A DNA stretch of 64,000 nucleotides. Source: Coenobita brevimanus (taxonomy: Eukaryota; Arthropoda; Malacostraca; Decapoda; Coenobitidae). Position 1 is the first letter of the stretch. Each line of letters opens with the position of its first letter. The stretch is taken from NCBI GenBank assembly GCA_032717465.1, contig CM064715.1, forward strand, positions 34,763,046 through 34,827,045, in the 5' to 3' direction. The notes beneath the pieces are model-generated. The model saw only the letters and a list, made by a program, of their open reading frames with translations, had not been told where the DNA came from and did no database searches. Positions 32,275 to 46,190 of this stretch are shown here, in pieces. Position numbers and translations under genes: made by a program.

Positions 32275-33917
32275 ATGAGGGGACTTATGCCATGGAGTCT
32301 CCTGTGTATAGCAAGAAGATATGCTCACTTAGAACCTCAACATATAATACGGCAAGGATGCCTCATAGCTCCAACGGCCTCGACATCAATCGTGAAAGAT
32401 ATCATGAGTACTGAAATTAGTTTGGACTTCTTATATGAATTACCTGCTTTTTTGGAGAATATTGCCAAGCCACTGAAGACACTGGACTTTATGATAGGTT
32501 ACCTATGTTTCGGAAGCTCATAACACGAAGTAAATTACTGAAATCGTGAAGTTAGCGAAATGGAAGATAGAACGAGCTAAATCAATCATGCTCATCATGA
32601 TCCAAGATCTCTCATCTCGTGGAACGGAGGCATTGATGGACACGAACAACATCACATGTACACGTGACAGGCGCGGTTTGTTTGACCTGGGTGGTGCAAT
32701 TCTAGGGAACATTTTTGGATTGGCCACAGAGGAAGCTCTTCAAGAAAAAACAACAAATTTAATAAAATAGCTCAGGTACTAACATATCAACAGAAGCTAG
32801 TTGACGGTCAAAACACAGCATTGAAGACGATCGCGAAAAATCTAAGAAAAGCAGAAAGTATAACTCACCAGAGTGTGGACAAAATAAATGCCATGGAAGG
32901 AAACATGACACTTTTCCAACACTTCTCACTAATCATGGAACATATTGACATAATAATACTCCAGTTAGATAACACGAGAGTTTGTTACCAGGCACTCATG
33001 AAAGGCATTCCAAATGCTGGTAATGGCAAGATCACTATTAACCTACTTCCAGTTCACGATCTACGTCATATAATCAGTCAAGGCATACATGAACATGGTT
33101 TGAAGCCTCTGTTCCGAGGTAGGAATCTCATGTTATATAATCCATATTTAGAAGCAACTCTACCACCAACATTAGTAATAGTTCATGTACCCTTCGTAAC
33201 TGACGATCTGTTCACAGTCTATCAAATATACCCCTTTCCTTCTAATAATAATGACACTTTGGTCATCATCAACACAGACACCGAACTCATCATGGTCTCC
33301 AAGAGACAGGACACTGTCACTTTCGCTAGTGACTCAACGATTGAACGAAGGTGCTGTACATCCTTACATGCTGTTCAGCTTTATCCTGCGTACATTTTCA
33401 CGTTCTAGCCTACTGGAACAGTCCCTTGTGAAATGGCTATCATAAGAAATCATGACATTCATCGCTACTACAACTTCGCATTTGCTCCAGATAAACCTAC
33501 ACATCATCAACGCATCGGGCATTCACAGTTCTACTTCACTCATAATACATCAGTTTTCATAATTTGTCTAGATATACCATCTCAGGATTATACATAGCAC
33601 CTGACAACTGTGCCGTACTTACACCATCTTTGTCCACTTTAGCTACCAGCAATCACTATGCCATCCTCAATCACACACAAATATTTCCAGCCACTACCTA
33701 AGATGGATTTAAACATGAGCACAAGTATTAAGTTCACTTTACCCAAGTTTGAAATTATGGAACTAATCAATGAAACAATGAAGCCCTGGGAAGAATTGAG
33801 TATATGTTCAACCCATATGATGTGCATAGCCCAGCACCAACTGTCTTTATAATCTCCACTGTATTTGTCATAGGGCTGGCATGCGATGCACAGAATGCAA
33901 GTGTCAGAAATATTTGA
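32275..33917 (+). pseudogene. Errantivirus/baculovirus-F-like envelope glycoprotein, broken
   Basis: Four pieces in different frames. 32275-32523 starts MRGLMPWSLLCIA, possibly a signal peptide. 32546-32770 has a basic cleavage site RDRR followed by GLFDLGGAILGNIFGLA, the furin-site plus fusion-peptide arrangement typical of errantivirus Env and baculovirus F proteins; the cut would fall at 32674/32675. 32821-33408 has a helical segment and then a domain with LYNPYLEATLPPTLV. Stops at 33406-33408 and near 33595 follow in that frame. A hydrophobic stretch, PTVFIISTVFVIGLAC, near 33835-33885 in another frame is a candidate transmembrane anchor. Env would allow particles to enter cells; this copy cannot be made. 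Confidence 0.75.
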
Positions 33918-33920
33918 CTT

Positions 33921-33954
33921 TGTATAAATCGGTATCCTCGGTCGGGCACCAAGA
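33921..33954 (-). other. BEL leader and primer site outside the left BEL LTR
   Basis: On the minus strand the sequence after this LTR reads TTGGTGCCCGACCGAGGATA, matching the primer site and leader found after the 5' LTR at 40610-40646. A 3' LTR should be followed by host DNA, not by a primer site. The element therefore ends in a tandem (LTR-internal-LTR-internal) junction cut after about 50 bases, where it meets the env remnant. Confidence 0.7.
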
Positions 33955-34755
33955 TGTAAGAAATTTCTAGTACTTTCTAGTAAACAACTCGTAGGTCCTT
34001 ACTCTTCCCTAAAATTATCCTTAAGTAAATTCAAACAAGTCTCATAGGGTTAGGTAAACAGCAACGTACACCTTAACTCACCTAATTAATTCTCTTCTAT
34101 CTCCTAGCTAATCCCCCCTTGAATTGGCCAATTCGTAAAGATTTCTTAGCTAGGGAGTGCTGAACAACAGATGACTACGAGCGTGCTTTTCTGTCTGTTG
34201 CTCGGACCGTCAAGCGTCCTTGAGGTGCGTATATAAAAACGTGCTTGCACCTTGTCTAGGAGCAGAGTGAGCTAACTACGCAAGCCTCTATCTCCCTCAT
34301 AGAATGGTAGAGGTGCCAACTATTAATTATTTACAATATGAAAAACAGATTACATCATGATATATACAGGGTGAATCTAACAAATTAATCTTAGTTTTAA
34401 TTAAACTAAAGGCAAACCAAATATTCCCTTTATCCATATGAATATGTTAAATCCACATCTGCATTTATATGAGGCCCTTTTCATATTCAGACACGTCATT
34501 TCACATGCAGACGCAGTTTAGTCAGTGGAAATTCCCAAGTAATTACATGTATTTACAAGATAGTTGTCCGAGAGGGTTAAACACAGTAGCATTTAATTTA
34601 TCAATAATAAGAATGATTAGAGAACGTAATTTCTGGGTTGTAAAAACCGCTTGAATAGTTGTTAACGATCTCAGGCTTTCCTCTGCTTTCTAACCATGGA
34701 CGACTGTTTTAAAAAGTAGAGAGCGTAACTGCTCTGGGGGAAAATATTTCCCACA
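33955..34755 (-). repeat. BEL/Pao LTR (3'), copy M
   Basis: 801 bases, matching 24275-25060 and, apart from the MITE, 40647-41672. It starts TGTGGGAAATATTTTC on the minus strand. The junction where the other LTR carries the MITE reads AGCTAACTACGCAAG here, an empty site. Confidence 0.88.
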
Positions 34756-34756
34756 G

Positions 34757-36404
34757 TTTTGGGCCCAGGTGAATAATGATATACTGTATCATGTAATGTG
34801 ACCCTTAGCCAGGTGTTCTCTCCATAGGTCTCGAGAACCCTGTGCTGCGGCCCTTCTAGGTCGCGCATCCTGACCCGTTTGATCTCCACCATCCCCTGTA
34901 CGAGTATTTGGGTTAGCTGCTAACTCAAGAGGTACCAGTTTATCAATAGTTTTTGTGCTGGTATGTCCCCTACATTTTTTTTTTTTTTTTTTACGAGTCT
35001 CAGCATCCCCTCTGAATCTGGGTGCGTGAAGATCACCTTAGCTAATGGCCACTGGGATCTTGGTTGTTCTGTTTTCACTAAGACCACATCCCCTGTGTTT
35101 ATAACAGACTTGTTACTGGCAGCCTGAGCCCCATAAAATCTTTCTCGAAGGCTCAAAAAATATTCTTCAATGTCTATTCCAAGTAAACAATACCCTTTTC
35201 AGGTACTGATATCCCTCCCGCAGATGTTGTCCTAAATCATTATTTTCAATAGTAGGATCATCTACTTCTTCCTAGATATCCACAGAAGGCACCGGGATGG
35301 AGCTTCCTGCCATATAACATATGAGCTGGTGTCAAGGCCTCTATCGAAACGCTGGTGTCATCTAAATAGGTTACGGGTCTATTATTAAATCCTAGTTTCA
35401 ATTTCGGTTATCACTGTTCTTAACTCTTGTGATCTTAGTTCTGTGTAATGTTTTCTTTAGGCAGTTTTTCACAATACCGATCATTCGTTCGGTAAATCCA
35501 TTTTGCCATGGTGCTCTTGGAGCTGTGAACTGCCAGGTACAATTTCGGATTCCCAGCGCCGACTTAACCTTTGAGTCATTCTTTATGTTCAACAGTAGAG
35601 GTGCTGCTCCAACGAAATTAGTTCCGTTGTCACTTATTAATTTGTCAGGACAAGACCTTCTAGCGTCAGATCTTCGGAAGACATTCAGGAATGTCTCTGA
35701 GCTCAGATCTTCCGCCATTTCTAGATGGACTGCCCTTGTGTAAGTACAAGTAAATAGACAAATGTAAACCTTATGGGGAGCTCCCTCACCCGTAACAGTT
35801 ATAGCCCCTGTGTAATCCACTCCAGTTACTTGGAAGGGCCGACTTACATTTACCCTATCCCTTGGTAAGGCAGGTGGTCCTGGATAGTCATATGGTCGTT
35901 CTTAATACCTCCTACATGTGATGCAGCCTTTGAGATATTTATGACCTGTCTACCCTTAGGGATCTATTACCCCTCCCGGATTCGGGCCAAAGTCTGCAGT
36001 ACACCTCCATGGAGAATCAATTCATGGGCTTCCTTTACAATTAACTGTACAAAGTATCCATTCTTGGGTAATAATATGGGATGTCTACTATGGAGAGGCA
36101 AATCAACCTTTATTATTCGGCCCCGGCATCTAATCAGACCCTTTCTGTCTAAGAACAAGTCCAAATCTCTTATCAGCTTATTCCTGTTCCAAGTGCCCTG
36201 GCCTAAATGGTCATACATCTCTCCGTAATAGTTCTTTTGTATTCTTTTCAGCCAATATTCCATGGGATCTAACTTCTGAAACCCCATTTTCTTATTCAAA
36301 AATTCAGCAACTAATTTAGTAGTGTTAATCAGTTGTCTTATTGATGAGAACCGGCTGATATCAATTACTTCTGGCTCAGGTACTACAGGATCCAAGTTTA
36401 CCAT
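34757..36404 (-). pseudogene. BEL/Pao integrase and C-terminal domain, copy M
   Basis: 36404-35967 has the integrase zinc-binding part (RCRGRIIKVDLP, KEAHELILHGG). After a gap with stops, 35820-35398 holds the catalytic core: MDYTGAIT with the first Asp, LISDNGTNF with the second, and PWQNGFTERMIG with the Glu, so all three acidic residues remain. 35156-34920 is the BEL C-terminal domain (SQWPLAKVIFTHPDSEGMLR). It is broken downstream by an expanded A-run (T-run at 34977-34992 on the plus strand), which shifts the frame ahead of 34892-34757. Confidence 0.83.
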
Positions 36405-36663
36405 ACCAACTTCAGCAATACTATATTGTTTCTGCTCAGGTCAGTCTTTAGTGAGTAACCATTTAGGACCTTTAAACCACATGTTATCTTTGATCAGTCT
36501 CTTTACAGTCGAACCTCTCGAGAGCAGATCAGCTGGCTTTTATTTAGAGGATACATGCATGAATTTAAATTTGGAAGACAGCTCTTTAATAGTCTTCACT
36601 CTGTTACGGACGAAAGGAATTTTACTGTCTTCCTTTCCTATCAAGTAAAGACAAATCTCACTG

Positions 36664-38380
36664 TCAGTCCATACATAGAGTATCAAGAGTAGTGGTCAAA
36701 TACCTAGCCAATTTAGTTCCTACTTCTATGGAAGCCAATTCCACTTGAGGTAGGGTTCTTCCTTTAATTGGCGCAACTCTGGCTTTGGACATAATAATCT
36801 TAATATCCTCTCCTATTGCGCAATAAGCTACTGCTCCATAGGCCTTTTGAGAAGCATCACAAAATATGTGTAAGTGCGAATTCTCACTACTGCTTATTTT
36901 CCTGGGAATACATATGCTTGATGTGGTCGCAAACTCCTTTCTAATCTGTTCCCATTGTTCCACATATGTCTCACCTAATTCCGTGTCCCAGTCCAACTTT
37001 TCTCGCCAAGCTTCCTGCACTAAACATTTACCCCTAATAACTGTAGGACTGATCAATCCTAATGGGTCAAATAACATAGAGCCCTGACTTAACAAGGACC
37101 TCTTGGTGAGAGTGACATCAGAGAACTTAATTGGTTTCAAACTTATTACATCAGCTGTTGAATCCCAGTTAAGACCCAACACATTTTGAATTTTGGGAAT
37201 GTCAGAATTTGGATAGTCCTCTTGTATTTTATTCCTCAAAAGCAGTGAGTTTGCATTCCAGCTCTGTAACGGTAAATTTGCCTTCCCACATTCGGAATTG
37301 GCTACTTCATAAGCCTTCAGTGCTTCTGATTCTGTATCAGCAACACCTTGCAAATTATCCATGTAAAAAGCCTGCCCTATTTCTGGGCATTGGCATTTTC
37401 AAAATGATGTTTTAAAGAGTTGCAAAGTAGGAAAGGACTAGCACAAGAGCCAAGGAGCACCGATCGGAAACAGTAAGTCTTTAATGGACTATCCTCATTT
37501 TGAGGATCATGAGGCCAGAGGAATTTTGTAAATTTCCTATCCTCCTCTCTGTCCTATTCTGAGAAAAGCCTTACTAATGTCTGCTGTATAAGCATAAGGT
37601 TTCTCACTAAATCTTTATAACACATTCCCTAACTTCTCTGTTAGTGTAGGTCCAGAGTATAAGCAATCATTCAAGCTAGCTGATTCCTTGGACGCATTAC
37701 TACTACAACTGAATACTAACCTTATAGGAGTAGTTACTGAATCCATGCTTACAGCATGATGTGGTATGTAATGTCCCTCTTTATGGTTAACATTCTACCT
37801 CATCTATAAATTTTTTCTTCAATTGATCCTTTATAATATTATCATATATGGTTAGATGTTCTGGTTTATCTCTCAACTTCCTTAGAAGAGAATTTAACTG
37901 AGCCTTAGCTGCTTGGTAATTTGTTGGTAACTCCGAATGGTTTAGTTTCCATGGTAATCCTGCCCAATACTGTCCATCCTTAAATTCCACAGACTGATTA
38001 TACAAATCCAAAGTTAATTTATCTTCAGGGGTTGGTTCCTCAGAGTGTATTCCTACACTGTCTAGGTCCCACAATTTGTGTACAGTTCAATATTTTCATC
38101 CAACAAGTCATTCATCTGAGTAGGTTCTAATTCTGCACCTATTCTAGCTACCATCAATGAATGTGTGGGGGGTAACAAAGACCGAGTCTACTAGTTTGGC
38201 CTCTCCTTTAACTTGTTTTGGAAAAGGCAACTGACCCATGATAAGGTTACCTCGTGGACTCTTGAACAACTGTACACCATTCTTCTTGAAAGTCCTATGT
38301 AGGAATCTTCCACAATAATCAGAACCAATTATAATTTTTATGGGACCCACAGTATCTGATTCCACATTCCGTTTAGCCAA
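36664..38380 (-). pseudogene. BEL/Pao reverse transcriptase and RNase H, copy M
   Basis: 38380-38144 and 38074-37787 hold the region between protease and RT (KIIIGSDYCG; WAGLPWKLN). RT core fragments in several frames follow at 37787-37362, ending at the catalytic-site equivalent YMDNLQGV, which overlaps the start of the 37362-36664 frame. That frame continues with LSQGSMLFDPLGLISPTVIR and the RNase H start LHIFCDASQKAYGAVAY, all characteristic of BEL/Pao. Stops interrupt the core near 37600 and 37440. Confidence 0.83.
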
Positions 38381-38423
38381 CTTTATCCCTGAGCTTTTTA
38401 AATGATAAGAGATTTCCTTCGGT

Positions 38424-38518
<95 letters not shown>

Positions 38519-40126
38519 CCATATTATCCAATACAGCTGCTGTTATACAGCATTTATATCTGCCCAATTGTATTACAGGTCTAACTAAATCAAAAGACTG
38601 AGCGTTCTTAGTTGTTAAGAATCCTATAATGGCTAGATTTACATTGCCAATAATAGGTAACTTTAAGTTCTTCACAATGTCTGCAGAAATGAAGGTTTTC
38701 TGAGCACTCGTATCAAAAAGGGTACATGCCAATATGTTTCTATTATCAATCAATACCTTCACATCGGCTATGGGAACTGCAGCTGGCATTACTATTGGAG
38801 CATTCCCCTTTGCAATTGTCATATTGACACTTGCAGGTTTAGGAACCTCAATTTTCATCCTTCGGCATAAAGCACTATGACGATGATCCTTTTTCGATTT
38901 GAAACAAAGATTTAATTAAGTCTTATAGTCCTGGGAAGTATGTTCGGAGTTCAAACAAATTATACAACACCCCAGTTCCTGGAGCTTTCCTACTCTAGAA
39001 GCATAATCAGGATAATGTTGACAGGATGCACTGGAATGTTGCTCACCACAAAATGCACAAACTTTCCTGTCCTTTACCATGGAAGGTTTTACTTCCTTAA
39101 TTTCATCGGTTTGTCTATTCCTTATCTTTAATACTTTATCCTCAGCCTTTAAGGAACTAAGGAAAGTACCTATCTCTTTCTTAGGCATATACTTAGTCTT
39201 CTCTGACTTAAATTTCCCAACCAGTTGGTTAGTGGGTTTTTTCTTTATTTCAGTCTGCTGCTTAATCTCAGTAGGTTTTATTGTTCCTTGCAAATATTTA
39301 CAGAGTTGCATCAAGTCTTCCTCAATCTCCTCGCAGGAGAAATTATCCTTTTGGTACCTACCATACAAAGCATCCTTGGTTTTCGGTAGAAGTTTCAAGG
39401 ACACAATTCTTTAAAGCACCCAATCTGATGCATTGATATCTTTGTAAGTACCTAAGACCTTTAAGTTACAACTCAGTGAAATTCTAAAATTTTGCAAGGA
39501 ATCAAAATAGTGTCTAGTATGGGTAATTCAGTTACATCCTTCAGTAACTAATAACTTGCTCCCTGTCTTCGTAGTTTTGTCGAAGGATAGTCAAGGCCAC
39601 CTCATAATAATTTTCTTCTAATGGTAATTCTTTTATCAGCTGATATGGTGTTCCTTTGATCTGTTCTAACAGATATGTGAGTTTGCTAACCATAGGGAGA
39701 TCTGTTCTATCATGCAATAAATATTTGAACTGTAAGGATTTCCAATTCTGCTCCCCATCAAACTCCGGAAGCGTTATTTGTGGTAACACAGCTCTATTCC
39801 GCTGTTCCACAATTTTATGTTTCCGCGGCACTCAGCTAATTTTGACTCTAGTGTCTTTACTACAGTTAAGTATTCTTCTAATTTACCTTAAAACTTCGTA
39901 GTTTCTGACTCTAAGAGTTCCTTATCATCAGCCTTTACTATAGCCACTTCGAAAGTTATATAACCTTCTTTGTACTTATTCCACCGGTCTTTCAGTATGT
40001 TTAGGAGACTATTTAATTTCTCTCTGGACAGAGGTATTTCGTTCAACGATTGTTTGCAATCATTTATGGTTCCAGTTACCCATCCAGCTTTACTACTAGA
40101 AGATCTTTGCAACGAGGAACAGACAT
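38373..40126 (-). pseudogene. BEL/Pao gag and protease, copy M
   Basis: The gag start at 40124-40126 is followed by a 1-base deletion relative to copy R, shifting the frame to 40112-39888 (QRSSSSKAGWVTGTINDC). 39831-39541 has PQITLPEFDGEQNWKSLQFK. 39404-38916 has the zinc motifs CAFCGEQHSSASC and CCIICLNSEHTSQD. 38858-38373 is the protease region with LFDTSAQKTFISADIV and VNLAIIGFL. A (TA)n array sits inside the last frame and is read through as a Tyr-Ile repeat. Confidence 0.83.
38429..38515. repeat. (TA)n microsatellite inside the BEL protease frame
   Basis: About 87 bases of TA. The frame stays open across it (alternating Tyr and Ile). It lies just after the LDNMDN segment. Confidence 0.95.
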
Positions 40127-40631
40127 GTTGACTGGTTTCTAATTTAGTGATTTAACTAGGAGTTTCAGCACAAATTTACCTCAGCTTAGTAATTATCTGA
40201 TTATTTTAAATTTTGATGAGGGTAGGGATTAAGTCCATTATATCAAACCTATCCCCCTGGCTTGTTGAACCTCTACGGTTGTATTTATCCAAATAATTTC
40301 CAAAAACTCATTTTCCGGCTCAGCTAATCATTCATTTAAAATTTGAGGAGTGTAGGGATTAGGTTCGTAACTTTAAACCTATCCCTCTGGGTTGTTAAAC
40401 CTCTAGGGTTGTATTTTATCCCCCCACTCAATTTCCAAAACATCCATTTTCCCTGAACTCGGTATGTACGTATTTCCACATCATCCACGGAAACGGAACG
40501 TGGTAGTAAATTATGCCCAGCAAAAGCAACCTTAAACACATTCAGTGTTTCGGCACACATCTGCTCTCCTCACTCTCTGGGGGCATCAAAAATGTGAAAA
40601 ATATTTAAATTATACGAGTCGGTATCCTCAC

Positions 40632-40646
40632 TCAGGGCACCAAAAA
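40632..40646 (-). other. BEL primer-binding site, copy M
   Basis: GGTGCCCTGAGTGAG on the minus strand, next to the 5' LTR. Confidence 0.65.
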
Positions 40647-41672
40647 TGTCAGAAATATCTAGTATTTTCTAGTAAACAACTCGTAGGTCCTTACTCTTCC
40701 CTAAAATTGTTCTTAAGTAAATTCAAATAAGTCTCATAGGGTTAGGTAAACAGCAACGTACACCTTAACTCACCTAATTCTCTTCTATCTCCTAGCTAAT
40801 CCCTCCTTGTATTGGCCAATTCGTAAAGGATACTTAGCTAGGGAGTGCTGAACAACAGATGACGACGAGCGTGCTTTTCTGTCTGTTGCTTGGACCGTCA
40901 AGCGTCCTTGAGGTGCGTATATACAAACGTGCTTGGACCTTGTCTAGGAGCAGAGTGAGCTAACTATACTCCGTTTTTTTTTTTTTTTTATTGAGGCGAA
41001 GATGCACTTGACAGGTTGATGATGATTGCCTGAATGCAATATGTCCAAAAAATATTTACTAACCCAAATTTCCCCCTCAGATATTTATTGTCAGTTAATA
41101 ATGCTACATTATGAAGTAATGTTGCATTCAGCCAATAATCACCAACCTTTCAAGTGCATCTTCGCCTCGATAAAAAAAAAAGTGAGCATAGGCAAGCCTC
41201 TATCTCCCTCATAGAATGGTAGAGGTGCCAACTATTAATTATTTACAATATGAAATACAGTTACATTACATCATGATATATACAGGGCGAATCTAACTAA
41301 TTAATCTTAGTTTTAATTAAACTGAAGGCAAACCAAATATTCCCTTAATCCATATGAATATGTTAAATCCACATCTGTTTTATATGAGGAGCTTTTCATA
41401 TTCAGACACGTCATCTGACACGCAGACGCAGTTTAGTCAGTGATAATTCCCAAGTAATTACTTGTATTTACACGATAGTTGTCCGAGAGGGGTTAAACGT
41501 AAGAGCATTTAATTTATCAATAATGAGAATTATTAAAGAGACTGTAATTTATGGGTTGTAAAAACCGCTTGAATAGTTGTTCACGTCTCAGGTTTTCCTC
41601 TGCTTTCTAACCATGGACGACTGTTTTAAAAAGTAGAGAGTGCAACTGCTCTGGGTGGAAATATTTCCCACA
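40647..41672 (-). repeat. BEL/Pao LTR (5'), copy M, carrying a MITE
   Basis: 1026 bases; about 802 without the MITE and one TA. Flank beyond 41673 matches the flank of the other two copies. Confidence 0.88.
40967..41188. mobile_element. Mariner/Tc1-type MITE in the BEL LTR, copy M
   Basis: About 222 bases between TA dinucleotides (40965-40966, 41189-41190). The ends are TACTCCGTTTTTTT and a matching reverse complement. About 56 bases inside each end form near-identical terminal inverted repeats (GAGGCGAAGATGCACTTGA on both arms). No coding capacity. TA duplication and TIRs indicate mobilisation by a Tc1/mariner transposase from elsewhere. Confidence 0.85.
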
Positions 41673-43785
<2,113 letters not shown>

Positions 43786-43881
43786 TGAGGATCCAGTAGG
43801 GAACCTGATGACGTATATAAAACTGAAGACCAGGACAAGGAGACGTTGTACTGGGGCCATGTTCGCGATTTATTACAGCAG

Positions 43882-43919
43882 TGACATTTCGAAGTAGTCC
43901 AACCCCATCGTCAGACAAA
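43882..43919 (-). ncRNA. Hammerhead-like motif, copy M (tentative)
   Basis: Minus-strand counterpart of 22144-22181. CTGACGATGG replaces CTGACGATGA, so one core base differs, but the following stem still pairs via G-U. Confidence 0.3.
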
Positions 43920-43971
43920 ACTAAAATATATATAAAATGAATTAATGTAAAGTTGTAACAAATTACACCTT

Positions 43972-44212
43972 ATTCAATCCATCCATCCATCATCCAATCC
44001 TACATTGCCCCACGAGGAGCGCAGAAGCCCAGGGCTAGGCAGTTGGTCCCGACATTTAAAATGAGAGTGACTAGCCTCACTCATCCCTGAATGGCACCGC
44101 ACGAGCAATCAACCACAACCACCACTTGGATATAAACCTTCCCCTGCTCAATCCGATTGGAGTGCAATTATTACCCACTAAGCCACCAGGCGCAAAAACT
44201 TCATTATATGGT
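43972..44212 (-). mobile_element. tRNA-like SINE, right-arm copy
   Basis: Reverse-complement homologue of 21860-22092, with a (TGGA)n tail at 43978-43998 (seen as TCCA on the plus strand). Confidence 0.5.
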
Positions 44213-44759
44213 TACCACCCAGCTCAGTAAATGGTTTCCTGGTGTATAGGAAAGCATTTGGTTTGTCACTCAGTGAAGAGTCACCCACAGGCAGAAGGAA
44301 GATGAAAGAATAAAGGAAAGAAAGACAGAAGAGGGAGTGTAATGTCACCTTGGGCAGAAGGACAAGAAGAGAATGAAGAAAAGAAAAACAGAAGAGGATG
44401 GAAGGAAAGAAGGATGGAGAAGGGGAAAGGGAGGACACCCGACAGCAGCACTACATCGAGTAAGTTTACTGTGAGCGCCCCCACCTACCACCTCGTTCAA
44501 AATATAATAAAACCAATAAAATATATACAAAGTAAATTAAAAAATGATGTAGCAAAAAAAAAAAAAAAATCATTCACTAAAGATCTAACTAACACAGGTC
44601 TACACTGAGACAGCTACACAAAGCCACTTATCAGTATTCAAAAGTCAATGAAAAAATAAACTTGCTTGAGTTGTATGAAACTGCTGAATCGAATCAGTGA
44701 GTCAGTGGGTAAATAATGTAATGGAAGAATCATAAGTATTCAATGATGGCTTTAAGTCA

Positions 44760-45880
44760 TGTATAAACAATTATTCTGCTATTCTAAGACTAGTTTTATC
44801 ATTATCTGTCATTAAAATCTCAAAATCAACCAGATCAAAGCTATGACCCGGAACAAATGAATGTTTCCTAATTTCCGAGAAGGGAGGGTTTGATGGTAAA
44901 GTGGTTCTATATGACAGGCCTTTGTGTTCGAACAACCTAATTTTCAGGTTTCGAATAGAACTCCCAATATATCCTGTATTATGGTTGGAACAGTTAAACT
45001 TGTACACTGTGTTAGAGCATAAAGCTTTTGGGATTCTATCCTTATACCTAAAAAAGAATCCAATAGTATATGAATTTGTAAAGGTGTACCTAAATGAAAC
45101 CTGTGGATAAACTACATTAAGCAGTTTATTTAATTCTTTTCTGATGAGAAAACTGCTGTGCCCATAATAAAAGAGACTAGTGTATAATATTTTTTTGGGA
45201 ACTGAAGAAATAGGATTTGCGCAAATGAATAATTTATCCAGGAACTTATGCACGGTACTTTCAAAAAGCTTCAAAGGATATCCATTATTCAATAATTATG
45301 TTCTAAGCCTAGTAATCTCTAATGGAACAAATTCCAACCGAAGGAAAGATTATAACACCTGAATAACACCTGAATAAGTCCTGTAAAGGTACTCTTCCTA
45401 CAAACTGAGGGACTGAAACTAGAGTCATGTCTATGGACTAGTACATCAAGGAAAGGAAGCCTTCTATTTTCCTCTGTTTCTGCAGTGCATTGAATATTAG
45501 GGTGCTTAAGATTAATGTAATTCAAAAAATCATTTACATGATCAGACTGCCTAAATAACAAAAAACAGTCATCCACATATCAACGGTACAGCAATGGTTT
45601 AAAGTGAGCAGGGCAGTCTTTAAGCCATGACACCTCATGGTAACAAAAAAATACATTAGCTAAGGTAGGACCCAAAGAAGAACCCACGGCAACCCCATCA
45701 ACTAGTTTATAACAGTTATTGCTAAACAAAGAAATGCAATCTTTTACTGCAAATTCAAGAAGAGATTTAAACTGTTTCTTTTTGAAATTTAAGAACTCAT
45801 CAAAGCTCACAAAAGAGTTACAGTATCTGGACATATCTGTAGTGTCTCATCGAGGGGAATATTGGTCAATATTGGTCAAC
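44760..45880 (-). pseudogene. Penelope-like element, right-arm copy
   Basis: More complete than the left copy at its upstream side: 45834-45580 covers SRYCNSFVSFDEFLNFKKKQ and LVDGVAVGSSLGPTLANVFF. A TGA at 45580-45582 lies directly before YVDDCFLLF, the same stop as in the left copy. 45576-45319 continues the RT; 45292-44771 is a 173-codon frame with the GIY-YIG nuclease (VYKFNCSNHNTGYIGSSIRN, EHKG, RKHSFVPGHSFD). Confidence 0.85.
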
Positions 45881-45889
45881 AATATATAT

Positions 45890-46188
45890 ATACAGGGGAG
45901 GACAGAGATGTGAGCAAAATGAGGAGTAGATCTAAGTGGCAATTAATGCAGAGACTTAGCTCATTATATAGGGGCCGGCAGAGTTTGATACAACTTGTAA
46001 GAAGGACGCGCAAATGAAGCCAGAGGGGACAAAGAGTTGACACTCCTGCTCTGAACAACAGAAAGAACGACTTACTCTACTATAAGGGAGGAGGGGGGGA
46101 GTGAGGTAGAACACGCTCGTGATCAAACATGCAGCATACTGTACGTTAGAATTACACAAAGGATGATGAAATCATAGGCTATATAACA
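45890..46188 (-). repeat. Inverted gypsy LTR fragment beside the 5' LTR of copy 2
   Basis: About 298 bases matching the first 300 bases of the gypsy LTR in reverse orientation. It starts with TGTTATATAGCC on the minus strand at 46188 and ends at TCCTCCCCTGTA. Together with the forward LTR it forms a near-palindrome centred at about 46189. Confidence 0.85.
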
Positions 46189-46190
46189 AT

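Larger units (their letters stand above)
33955..41672 (-). mobile_element. BEL/Pao retrotransposon copy M with both LTRs
   Basis: A 7.7-kb element on the minus strand: 5' LTR 41672-40647 (with MITE), primer site, gag, protease, RT with RNase H, integrase, C-terminal domain, 3' LTR 34755-33955. Usual BEL/Pao order. All coding regions are broken. It is the only copy in the window that retains pol. Confidence 0.9.

Noticed and set aside
32275..33917. Env as part of the neighbouring BEL element
   Set aside because: Env is on the plus strand and BEL copy M is on the minus strand. The env is continuous with a gypsy-type integrase, not with BEL pol.
38402..38584. Open frames across TA, AC and TG arrays (Tyr-Ile, His-Thr, Val-Cys repeats), here and at 3.2, 6.9, 22.3, 42.4, 43.6, 52.4, 54.7, 56.7, 62.6 and 63.8 kb
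   Set aside because: Dinucleotide arrays are open in several frames on both strands by composition. No flanking coding context supports them as proteins.
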